In this document: piece by piece, positions 46,710 through 54,631 of the stretch
How positions within the stretch are numbered: position 1 is the first letter of the stretch
Layout: each line of letters begins with the position of its first letter
Source of the DNA: Novosphingobium sp. EMRT-2
Lineage (GTDB): Bacteria > Pseudomonadota > Alphaproteobacteria > Sphingomonadales > Sphingomonadaceae
Length of the DNA stretch: 64,000 nt
NCBI RefSeq assembly: GCF_005145025.1
Contig: NZ_CP039695.1
Location: forward strand, 1,173,501 to 1,237,500
Direction: 5' to 3'
The notes under the pieces: generated by a model
What the model was told of the DNA's origin: nothing
The model's input: the letters and a program-made list of their open reading frames with translations, nothing else
Database searches by the model: none
Program-made: the position numbers and the translations under genes

Positions 46710-47729
46710 GTGATCGAGACATCGTCGAGCCGCTGGCAGGATGATCTGGTTTGTCCACGCTGCCGCACCAGCTTGCGCCATACGCCCGATGGCGGCTTGC
46801 AATGCGGCAACTGCGCGCTCGCAAGCGTGCCATTCCCGGTGGTGGGCGGCAAGCCGGTGCTGGTCGATTTCTCCAACAGTATTCTTGATCGGGACGCGGT
46901 ACTCGCCAGCGCCGCCGCCAGTCCGATCCGGCGGGGCGGATGGCGCGCCCTGCTGACCCGTGCGGTGAACGGTACTAATCGCATCGCGCCCCGCATCGCG
47001 CAGGCAATGCTGGCAAGGCTGGCGATGCCGGGCACGCATCGCGCCCGCGTACTGGTGGTGGGCGGCGGCGCGATTGGCGCGGGGGCGGAGGCACTCTACG
47101 CAGCGGCAGACATCGATCTGATCGGCTTTGACATCTATGCCTCGCAAACAACCGATTTTGTGGCCGATGCTCACGCAATTCCGTTCGCCGATGGCAGCAT
47201 CGACGCCGTATGGATACAGGCCGTGCTTGAACACGTCGCCGATCCCGGGCGGGTCGTGGCGGAGATCGTCCGCGTTCTGCGGCCCGGCGGGCTGGTCTTC
47301 GCCGATACGCCGTTCCTCTGGCCGGTGCACGAGCAAGCCTATGATTTTACGCGCTGGTCGCCCAGCGGCCATCGCTGGCTGTTCCGCGATTTTGCAGTGA
47401 TTGCGGCCGGGACGTCCTCCGGACCCGGCACCGCCAGCCTTCTCGCCCTGCGCTATCTCGCGGCTGCGCTCACACGCAGCAACAAGTTGGGGCAATTGCT
47501 GACGCTTCCGCTCGTCTGGCTCCGCCTGCTCGACCGGTGGTGCGCGCCGCGCCGCAGCCTGGACGCGGCGGCGGGACTGTTCTTCTTCGGTTGCAAGACC
47601 GACCGGCCACTCGATCTCAAGGGGCTGGTACGGTTCTACGACGAGCAACTGCCGCTGGAAGCCGCCGCCCGCAGCGGCAACATCGCACAGACCAAGGTGG
47701 AAGGTACGGCTTCAACGCCGCCAGGATAG
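46710..47729 (+). CDS. SAM-dependent methyltransferase with N-terminal zinc ribbon
   Basis: This encodes 339 residues starting at GTG with GGGGG just upstream. C15, C18, C32 and C35 (CPRC and CGNC) form a Trm112-like zinc ribbon that ends VPFPVVGGKPVLVDF. The methyltransferase core has VLVVGGGAIGAGAEALY, DAVWIQAVLEHVADPGRVVAEIVRVLRPGGLVFADTPF spread over about residues 170-210, and a late FTRWSPSGHRWLF. Such proteins occur in glycan clusters and are thought to methylate sugars. It is divergent from the first phosphoesterase gene. Confidence 0.82.
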   Translation: MIETSSSRWQDDLVCPRCRTSLRHTPDGGLQCGNCALASVPFPVVGGKPVLVDFSNSILDRDAVLASAAASPIRRGGWRALLTRAVNGTNRIAPRIAQAMLARLAMPGTHRARVLVVGGGAIGAGAEALYAAADIDLIGFDIYASQTTDFVADAHAIPFADGSIDAVWIQAVLEHVADPGRVVAEIVRVLRPGGLVFADTPFLWPVHEQAYDFTRWSPSGHRWLFRDFAVIAAGTSSGPGTASLLALRYLAAALTRSNKLGQLLTLPLVWLRLLDRWCAPRRSLDAAAGLFFFGCKTDRPLDLKGLVRFYDEQLPLEAAARSGNIAQTKVEGTASTPPG

Positions 47730-47730
47730 A

Positions 47731-48228
47731 TCAGGGTGTGGCCGGCGCGGGAACCGTCGATGCAGGCGGTGGCGACGAAGGAGAGGCCGGCGACGGACGC
47801 GGCGGGGGCAATGATGCCGGTGCGGCGGGTGGCGGCACCAGCTTCAAGCCTGGCAATCCGTCCACCTTGGCATTCTCATCAAGCCCCACGACGCACTTGT
47901 AACCTTCCTTCAGCGCGATGGCGACGCCCGAAGCGGCAAGCCCCGCGCGACTGTCCGGATGCGCTGCCACGTAATCGACGAACTTGCGCCGCAACTCGCT
48001 CTGCGAAATCGTGCCAGGCACGCAAAACTCGCGCTCGCCCAACCAGATTTCATAGGCGCGCATCGTATCGTAGACCGCCGTGACATAGGCGAAGCAATAG
48101 GTGATGCCGGTCGGCGCGCTGTCATTGCAGCGATCCGCGAGTTCGCCCGCCGTGAGGAAACCCAGGCGTCCCGTACCGGCGGCCGCAAGCAGGGTTAGCG
48201 AAGCGATCAAGGACACCGGGTGCTCCAT
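47731..48228 (-). CDS. Rap1a/Tai-family protein (immunity-protein fold)
   Basis: This encodes 165 residues. A signal sequence (about 1-20) is followed by the Rap1a/Tai pattern FLTAGELADRCNDS, YCFAYVTAVYDTM and a late FVDYVAAHPDSRAGLAASGVAIALKEGYKC. The four cysteines C34, C45, C69 and C112 fit two disulfides. The tail (about 130-165) is Pro/Ala-rich. Tai and Rap1a proteins neutralise type VI secretion amidase effectors in the periplasm, but stand-alone homologues are common in alphaproteobacteria and may have other jobs. No effector or T6SS gene is in the window. It ends one base from the stop of the convergent methyltransferase. Confidence 0.8.
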   Translation of the reverse strand: MEHPVSLIASLTLLAAAGTGRLGFLTAGELADRCNDSAPTGITYCFAYVTAVYDTMRAYEIWLGEREFCVPGTISQSELRRKFVDYVAAHPDSRAGLAASGVAIALKEGYKCVVGLDENAKVDGLPGLKLVPPPAAPASLPPPRPSPASPSSPPPASTVPAPATP

Positions 48229-48298
48229 TCATGCCGGATGCGGGAAATCCAGACGCCTGGCCGCCGTGGCCATCCCATCGCCCCTGGCGCGGCTACCG

Positions 48299-49069
48299 TC
48301 AAGCTGCTCTGATGAGCGAATCCGTCGTAATGATGCCCCGCTGCGTCCCTTCCAGATAGACCGCGGAAAGGATGCCCGTGCGATAGGCGCCGGTATCGAT
48401 GCCGATCCGGTTGTGCCGTACCTCGGGTTCGGTATGAACGCTGTGACCGTGCACGATCACCGCACCGTGATCGCCGAGATCGGACAGAAATTCTCCCCTG
48501 ATCCAGAGGAGGTCGGTGGCAGTCTGGCGGTTGAGCGCCACGCCGGGCCGCACGCCCGCATGGCAGAAAAAGTAATCGCCTGACCGCGCGCGCAACGGCA
48601 AGGCGCGCAGCCAGTCGATCCAGGGACGCGGAAAGGAACGATTGAGCATCGCGGTATAGCCCGCGATGTCCACATCCTCATCCGGATCAGGCGGCGTTAT
48701 GCCAAAGCTCTGCAGAGTCTGCTTCCCCCCCACGCGCATCCACGCCTTCAGCATGCCCGGCTCGCCATCGAGCGCCCGCAGCATCAGTTGTTCGTGGTTG
48801 CCCTGCAGCACCAGGACCTGATCGGTCTCGCGCGTCAGATCATACAGAAAGCCCAGCACCTTGGCCGAATCCGGCCCGCGATCGATCAGGTCGCCCAGCA
48901 GCAGCATGTGCTGCGACCGCGCGGCGGGCAGCCCCGCATCGTGTTCGTCCAGCCGCGCCAGCAGGGCAACCAGCAGTTCATAGCAGCCATGCACGTCGCC
49001 GATCGCGTAGATGCGTTCCCCACGATCCGTCGCCGGGCGGGCGCGCTGCCCTGCCGTCACGCTTGCCAT
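48299..49069 (-). CDS. Calcineurin-like metallophosphoesterase (PP2A-type), second copy
   Basis: This encodes 256 residues from the ATG at 49069 with GGAAG upstream; starts at 49141 and 49156 would add up to 29 residues. It has YAIGDVHGCYELL, LLGDLIDRGPDS, LVLQGNHEQLML, FFCHAGVRPG and VIVHGHSV. The order, spacing and ending (RIGIDTGAYRTGILSAVYLEG) are the same as in the copy at 45763-46509. The pair flanks a methyltransferase and a Tai-like gene, which suggests duplication with later insertion. Confidence 0.88.
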   Translation of the reverse strand: MASVTAGQRARPATDRGERIYAIGDVHGCYELLVALLARLDEHDAGLPAARSQHMLLLGDLIDRGPDSAKVLGFLYDLTRETDQVLVLQGNHEQLMLRALDGEPGMLKAWMRVGGKQTLQSFGITPPDPDEDVDIAGYTAMLNRSFPRPWIDWLRALPLRARSGDYFFCHAGVRPGVALNRQTATDLLWIRGEFLSDLGDHGAVIVHGHSVHTEPEVRHNRIGIDTGAYRTGILSAVYLEGTQRGIITTDSLIRAA

Positions 49070-49253
49070 CGTCTGATCTTCCGCTTCGCCAAGCCTATCT
49101 CCAGATACCAGTTTCCAGTGGTGACGCTGGTTTAGCGCCATCAACCCAAACCGCATATTAACCGCCGGGTTTCATGCGCTGTCAACCGACGGCGCGCCCG
49201 CTCCGCCAGCCTGCGCGGAAGCGCGGTTCCGCCAACCGGCTAGGGTCCTGACC

Positions 49254-51854
49254 CTAGATAAGAACGAAATCGTGCGCGGCCAGCGTGGCGGTGTTCTCGA
49301 AGTGTGCGAACAGCACGGCAGCCTGCGCCCCACTACCGTCCGCGTCATAGTAGAGATCGCCGCTGGCCTTGTCGTACAGCAGATGCTGATCCGGCGTCAT
49401 CGCCTGCTTGCCGATCACGAAAGCGCCTTCGGCCAGCGCACCGCCATGGCCCAATGCCGAAAAGATCCCGCTGTCCAGCACCAGCTTGTCGGTTCCGCTC
49501 TTGAACGAACGGATGGTGTCCACGTCGCCATGGCCGATTGCCGTATCGAAGTAGATCGTGTCCACTCCACTACCGCAGCGGATGGTATCCGATCCGCTAC
49601 CGCCGTGAAACTCCGTGGCGTAAGTCGCGCCGGTGAGAACATCGTTCCCGGCGGTTCCGGTTAGCTTGGCGGACAATGCGTTCCATTTGGCATCGAGATC
49701 AATCGTCTTGACGATATTGCCGGGGTCTATCCGATCGACATGGATACCGGTCAGCACACCGTTCGCGGAATAGGCATAGGTGGTCACCGCCGAATTGGCG
49801 ACTTTCACCATGTCCCACGACAGGAGCTTGAAGGCACCGTCGTAATGCTGGGTAATCGTTGATCCGTCCGATTGAACGATGGTCTTGTCCGCGCCGACAA
49901 GGTTGAAGGCGGCGTCGAAGTGCTGGGTGACCCCCAGTCCGGCCATCACCTTGTCCGCCCCGGTCAGAACGAAATTGGCATCAAAGTGCTGGGTAACCAC
50001 GCCATCCGACTGGACGATGGTCTTTTCCGCGCGGACGAGCGCATCCGCGGCGTTATAGAACTGCGTCACCGTGCTGCCGTCAGCCTGAATCACGCTGTGC
50101 TTCGTCAAGAGCTTCGCCCCGGACGCGTCGTACTCCGACGTCCAGATGGAGCCGACGGTGGAATAGTCCGAGACCGTGCTGCCCAGCGTCTTTCCGGCGC
50201 CGTCCTGATGCACAGTGGTAATCGCGCTATCCGCCTTGGTCGACGTGTCTACCGCAACGGCCTTGCCGGCCGCATCGAAGGTGGTGACCACCACATGACC
50301 ATCCGCTTGATGCACGGTCTTCTTGGTCAGCACGTTGCCATAGGCATCGCGTTCTGTCGTCGTGCCATCCACGGTGGTGGTGGCCCATGCGGCCTCAAGC
50401 GCCTTGTTGGGCGCGCCGATCGTGGAAACCGTGGTGCCTTCGCCCGTCACCACCTTGGTCGTCTGCGATCCATCCGCGTTCTGCGTCGTCAGCGACAGAT
50501 CGAGATTCTTGACGACCAGCCGGCCCGTGCCCGAGACGACTTCGGCCCCCAGTTCGACCGATCCGACATATTCATCCGCCGAAACGATGTGCAGCGCCTG
50601 CAATGCCTTCAGGACCGCGGCCACATCGACCGTGGCGGTGGGCAGATCCTTGTCGAACACAACCGCGGTATAGGTGTCCTTGTGATAGATCGTGGCGGTT
50701 TGGCCGTCGGGCGATACATACGTGCCGATGGCGGCGCCATAAGCCTCGAATGCTCCCTTGTGCACCCAGATCATCACTTCGTTGGTGATCGTGCTGGCGT
50801 TGCCACCGGGCTTGCTCGTCAACCAGATGTCGTAGGCGACGTTGAAGCCGGCGAGGTTGCCCGTATAGGCGAGATCCTGTTTGGCCGTGAACGCGGTGAT
50901 GTCTCCCACACGCGCGGGAAAGACGTGCTCGGTATCCGTCGGATTCACGCCGGCCGGGTTCAGCGGACTAATGCCGAAGATGAGTTCCGGGAACGCCAGG
51001 ATCGTGGGCGTCAGGCTGGTGGAAAGCGGTGCCGACCAGGAAAAGGTTGCCCCATCGGTCACATTGCCGGGCGAGAACTGGGTCGTGACCATCACGTCCT
51101 TGCCCCAGGCCAGGCCGCTGATGTTCCAGGTGTTGTTCAGCGCATACCAGCCGTTGAAATTCCAGCCGGCGCCGGGCCGGTCGATCACGATGGCACCGTC
51201 GGCCGCCGAAACTGGCGCAAGCGGCAGATCGAAATCGGCCGCCGTCAGGCTCGACAGCGCCACACCACGCAAGACAAGGGTTTCAGAGGATGACAACGTG
51301 ACCTTGACATCCCCGCCGACCTGCTTCGAGCGGGCCAGCAGGTCATCGAACGACGTGATCGCATAGCCATCGAGATCGACCACATCCCATCCCGGCTGGA
51401 AGTTGACGATCGCGTCGGAACCATTCCCGGCGGCAACGCGGAACACGTCCGCACCCTTTCCGCCGACCAACACGTCGTTCCCGCCCAGGCCGTTGAGCGT
51501 GGCGCCCGTGTTGCCCGCGACGATCAGGTTGTCGAGATTGTTGCCCGTTCCCCAGTTCGATCCCGCCGAAACGAGGTACAGGTTTTCGACATTGCCGGGC
51601 AGCGCCATGCCACCCCAGAAGCGGACGTAGATCGAATCCACCCCGCCGCCGGCATTTTCGCGTACCGTCGAAGCCGCGTCCCACAGGTTGTAGACGTCAT
51701 CTCCGGCACCGCCGACGAGCGTATCGCCCGCTATGCTGTGGAAGATATCGTTACCTGCGGTGCCGTTGCGAACCCCGCCTGCCGATCCCGTAATCGTCCA
51801 GTTAGTAGTCTTGCCGGATTCCGGCATGACTTTTCCGATGGCATTGTAATACAT
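49254..51854 (-). CDS. RTX-type secreted protein with an embedded GH12 glucanase domain
   Basis: This encodes 866 residues from an ATG at 51854; a TTG six codons upstream is possible. There is no Sec signal. Calcium-binding RTX repeats (GGAGDDVYN, LGGNDVLVGGKGADVF) fill about residues 25-150. A GH12 domain (about 220-455) has NNTWNISGLAWGKDVMVTTQF, AYDIWLT, the nucleophile E359 in NEVMIWV and the likely acid/base E438 in SVELGAEVV. Degenerate repeats of about 25 residues (TQHFDANFVLTGADK type) fill about 500-705. A second RTX block (GGSGSDTIRCGSGVDTIYFD) leads to the C-terminal DFVLI, a type I secretion ending. GH12 enzymes cleave beta-1,4-glucans and xyloglucan. The PrtD/HlyD pair in the window probably exports it. 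Confidence 0.87.
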   Translation of the reverse strand: MYYNAIGKVMPESGKTTNWTITGSAGGVRNGTAGNDIFHSIAGDTLVGGAGDDVYNLWDAASTVRENAGGGVDSIYVRFWGGMALPGNVENLYLVSAGSNWGTGNNLDNLIVAGNTGATLNGLGGNDVLVGGKGADVFRVAAGNGSDAIVNFQPGWDVVDLDGYAITSFDDLLARSKQVGGDVKVTLSSSETLVLRGVALSSLTAADFDLPLAPVSAADGAIVIDRPGAGWNFNGWYALNNTWNISGLAWGKDVMVTTQFSPGNVTDGATFSWSAPLSTSLTPTILAFPELIFGISPLNPAGVNPTDTEHVFPARVGDITAFTAKQDLAYTGNLAGFNVAYDIWLTSKPGGNASTITNEVMIWVHKGAFEAYGAAIGTYVSPDGQTATIYHKDTYTAVVFDKDLPTATVDVAAVLKALQALHIVSADEYVGSVELGAEVVSGTGRLVVKNLDLSLTTQNADGSQTTKVVTGEGTTVSTIGAPNKALEAAWATTTVDGTTTERDAYGNVLTKKTVHQADGHVVVTTFDAAGKAVAVDTSTKADSAITTVHQDGAGKTLGSTVSDYSTVGSIWTSEYDASGAKLLTKHSVIQADGSTVTQFYNAADALVRAEKTIVQSDGVVTQHFDANFVLTGADKVMAGLGVTQHFDAAFNLVGADKTIVQSDGSTITQHYDGAFKLLSWDMVKVANSAVTTYAYSANGVLTGIHVDRIDPGNIVKTIDLDAKWNALSAKLTGTAGNDVLTGATYATEFHGGSGSDTIRCGSGVDTIYFDTAIGHGDVDTIRSFKSGTDKLVLDSGIFSALGHGGALAEGAFVIGKQAMTPDQHLLYDKASGDLYYDADGSGAQAAVLFAHFENTATLAAHDFVLI

Positions 51855-52007
51855 CGCTTGCGCCCCGACCAAGTTGGGTCGACTTATGGGGCAAGCGAAT
51901 TGCGCTTAAGTTAGACGCAAAGGTAAACTGCGCATTATATATTTGCCGATGATAGTGCGGCCAGGCCCTCAAAGCAGGCTTCACCGGCAAGCCCACGCCG
52001 CGGACTT

Positions 52008-53120
52008 TCAGCCTTGGGCGCGTCCCGCTCCCGTCACCCGGAAGTGAGGCGATCGACCGGATGCCCAAGCGAGCAGCGGCCGCTCCACAAGGCGATGCAC
52101 GATGATCCCGGCAACGATCGCGCCCCCGACGAACACGAAGTACAGCCCGGCAAGTGGCACATGCGCCGCCAATGGGCGGGCGAGCCGAAACAGAATCAGC
52201 AACACGGGGTTGTGCACGAGATAGATCGAGAACGACGCGTCGCCCAGGGCTTCGGCAGCGCGCGACAGAATCGTATCTTCATGGGGAGCGACCAGCGCCA
52301 GCCACACGAGCGGCGCCGCCAGCGCAGTCCACGCCGCGGCCCGCCAAAGCCCGGAGGGGATGGCGGTCGCTTCCACCACGACATCGGCCGCGATCACGGC
52401 GAAGGCCGCGACCAGCAGGCCCGCCCACGCCCGCGCACGCAGGATCGGCGCCGAGCGCAGATAGAGGATGCCCAACAGGAAGCCGGCAGCGAACTGGAAG
52501 TTCGCACCAACTTCGCTGCCCATGAGCAGGACTTTCAGGAACTCTGCGGCAAGCGGTCTGTCCGCCAGCGCGGACAACAACCCGGCCTGGGACAGCGCGG
52601 CATAAACCAGCGGCGCCGCAAACCAGGCATAAAGCAGCCAGATCCGGCGCCTTGTTCCCAGCAAAGCCACCGCGAACAGGGCATAGAAGATCAGTTCGTG
52701 GCGCAGGGACCACAGCACATTGGGCTTCAGTTCCCCGACGGGCGACAGAACCAGTGCCCTCAGCATTGGCCCCCATTCGACCTGATGTGTTCCGGCATAG
52801 CTCAGGAGATTGTAGCCAAGGGTGCACAGCCACATGAACGGCACGATCCGCACGAAACGCCGCCAGGCGAACGTGCCCGTGGACACACGGGCGTCACCCT
52901 GCCCGTTCAGCGAAACAAAAACGATAATGAAGCCGCTGATGACGAAGAAGATCGAGACGCCGAAGGCCCCGGTGTCGAGGATGGGGAACGGACTGAGGCC
53001 GAAAAATTCGCCATGTCCCATCATGGTGTTCGCGTGCGACACCACGACCATCGACGCCGCAAGCCCCCGCAACAACTGGATGCCAACGAGGCGATGCCCC
53101 GAACCAGCCTGACCGCTCAC
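52008..53120 (-). CDS. OafA/YrhL-type membrane acyltransferase (acyltransferase family 3)
   Basis: This encodes 370 residues from a GTG at 53120 with AAGG upstream; a longer frame reaches 53270, but its added 50 residues are polar and unlike the family. About ten membrane helices carry LVGIQLLRGLAASMVVVSHA (catalytic His), GAFGVSIFFVISGFIIVFV and FAWRRFVRIVPFMWLC. ASFSIYLVHNPVLLILF is a further family block. These enzymes acetylate or succinylate sugars of surface polysaccharides at the membrane. The gene diverges from the export operon. Confidence 0.87.
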   Translation of the reverse strand: MSGQAGSGHRLVGIQLLRGLAASMVVVSHANTMMGHGEFFGLSPFPILDTGAFGVSIFFVISGFIIVFVSLNGQGDARVSTGTFAWRRFVRIVPFMWLCTLGYNLLSYAGTHQVEWGPMLRALVLSPVGELKPNVLWSLRHELIFYALFAVALLGTRRRIWLLYAWFAAPLVYAALSQAGLLSALADRPLAAEFLKVLLMGSEVGANFQFAAGFLLGILYLRSAPILRARAWAGLLVAAFAVIAADVVVEATAIPSGLWRAAAWTALAAPLVWLALVAPHEDTILSRAAEALGDASFSIYLVHNPVLLILFRLARPLAAHVPLAGLYFVFVGGAIVAGIIVHRLVERPLLAWASGRSPHFRVTGAGRAQG

Positions 53121-53377
53121 CCGACCGCCTTTCCGATGTCGTCCGGCCTTGCCGGCCTCGTCCCCGTCGTCGGCACTTTCACTCTCCTGAATCTGCCGGA
53201 CGGTGTCGGGATCGTTGCCGCGCAGCAACGCCAGTGCAACATATTTCCCTGGGAGTCCGTCCTGAAACAAGACATCCCGCGATGCAACACATGGATAGTC
53301 ATTGTGATCAACGTCATACTGTTCTATACTGCGAATGCGTAATATGTGACCCTGACATGAGGAAGACCGGACCGGGC

Positions 53378-53974
53378 ATGATGAAAGTTGTTGCTTTCCT
53401 TCGCATCCTGATCAGCGCAGTTCTGCTTTGCACGGTGACCGCCTGCGCGGGCGCGCCAGCACAGGTCGTTTCCTCTGGCGATCGCTATGTCGCGAACGCG
53501 AACACGGATACCATCGAGGATTACAAGCTTGGCGCGGGCGACAAGATTCGGGTCACGGTCTTCAACGAACCAACGCTTTCCGGGGAATTCGCGGTCGGAT
53601 CATCCGGCAACCTTTCCCTGCCGCTGATCGGTGACGTGCAAGGCACGGGCCGGACGCCGCAGGAAGTGGCCCTTGCCGTGCAAACGAAGCTGGCCGATGG
53701 CTATCTGCGCGATCCGAAGGTCAGCGTCGAGGTTATCAATTTCCGGCCCTTCTTCATTCTCGGGGAAGTCAAGGCGCCTGGCCAGTATCCCTATTCCGCA
53801 GGCCTGACGGTTCCCAACGCCGTCGCCACCGCGCAGGGCTTCACCCCGCGCGCAGCGCGCGGCATCGTCTATATCAGGCGGGCAGGCACCACCGAGGAAG
53901 TGGCGTTTCAAGTCAGTCCTGATCTTCGAGTTTTGCCGGGCGATACCATTCGCATCGGCGAGCGTTATTTCTAA
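53378..53974 (+). CDS. Short Wza/OPX-type polysaccharide export lipoprotein
   Basis: This encodes 198 residues. A lipoprotein signal ends in TVTAC (C23). Starts at 53357 and 53381 also give a signal. A Poly_export domain (about 44-120, DYKLGAGDKIRVTVFNEPTLSGEF) and one SLBB domain (about 126-175, FFILGEVKAPGQYPYSAGLTV) follow. The protein ends soon after, so it lacks the C-terminal alpha-helix that forms the outer-membrane pore of E. coli Wza. It opens the export operon, ahead of a separate beta-barrel gene. Confidence 0.9.
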   Translation: MMKVVAFLRILISAVLLCTVTACAGAPAQVVSSGDRYVANANTDTIEDYKLGAGDKIRVTVFNEPTLSGEFAVGSSGNLSLPLIGDVQGTGRTPQEVALAVQTKLADGYLRDPKVSVEVINFRPFFILGEVKAPGQYPYSAGLTVPNAVATAQGFTPRAARGIVYIRRAGTTEEVAFQVSPDLRVLPGDTIRIGERYF

Positions 53975-54068
53975 CCGTTTTCTTCTGAATCGTTTTCTGC
54001 AGCACTCTTGAGTTGATAAAGTCGCACTGAGGGTCCCAGGCTGCATGACTTCTACAGGGGGTTGTAAA

Positions 54069-54524
54069 ATGCTGGGAAAAAATCGAGGAACCCGCCTGCT
54101 GGCGGCGGGATTGGCAACGGTATCGCTTCTGGCCATCGTGCCGGATTTCGCCATGGGCCAGAACGGAAGTGGCGCGCCGCAAAGCACCGAGACCTGCGCG
54201 CTGAGCGGCCCCGTGCTGTCCGAGTTCGCCAAGCTTCCGGCCAACGCGACGCTGGAGGACTACGAAGGCGCCACCCTGTTCGCGGTGAGCCAGGTATCCT
54301 GTTCCAACGAGGCGGCCATTGCCGCCCTTGAAAGCCTTGCCGGCACGCCGTCGCTTTCCGCGGTGCAGCGGCAAGCCATCCTCAACGTCGCGGAAGCGCT
54401 CAAGCGCCGCACCCTGCGGCGAGGCACCGGGGCGATCAATGGCGGTGGCGATGGCTTTGGCAACAGCGCATTCGGCTCGCCCGTGGTCGGCGTTGGCGGC
54501 GGTTCTTCGAACTACACGTCGTAA
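54069..54524 (+). CDS. Small secreted protein in the export operon
   Basis: This encodes 151 residues from an ATG with AGGGGG seven bases upstream. A signal peptide ends near AMGQ. The mature part has two cysteines (ETCALSGPV and VSCSNEAA), a short helical region (AALESLAGTPSLSAVQRQAILNVAEALKRR) and a Gly/Ser-rich tail. It lies between the OPX lipoprotein and the outer-membrane barrel genes, so a periplasmic or outer-membrane accessory role in export is likely. I do not recognise a family. Confidence 0.7.
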   Translation: MLGKNRGTRLLAAGLATVSLLAIVPDFAMGQNGSGAPQSTETCALSGPVLSEFAKLPANATLEDYEGATLFAVSQVSCSNEAAIAALESLAGTPSLSAVQRQAILNVAEALKRRTLRRGTGAINGGGDGFGNSAFGSPVVGVGGGSSNYTS

Positions 54525-54631
54525 GGCCACGCGCCCGCGCCGCGAAGGCCGCGCATTGAAGGATTAACTCTGCTGCCTGCGACCGGATCGTCCGCCTGGG
54601 TGGAGGTTTCGCGAACTGGGGAAACTATAAA

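Noticed and set aside
50200..50400. Regular repeats in the GH12-RTX gene as a possible CRISPR or tandem DNA repeat
   Set aside because: The periodicity is at protein level (about 25 residues) and the DNA copies are diverged; it is coding sequence.
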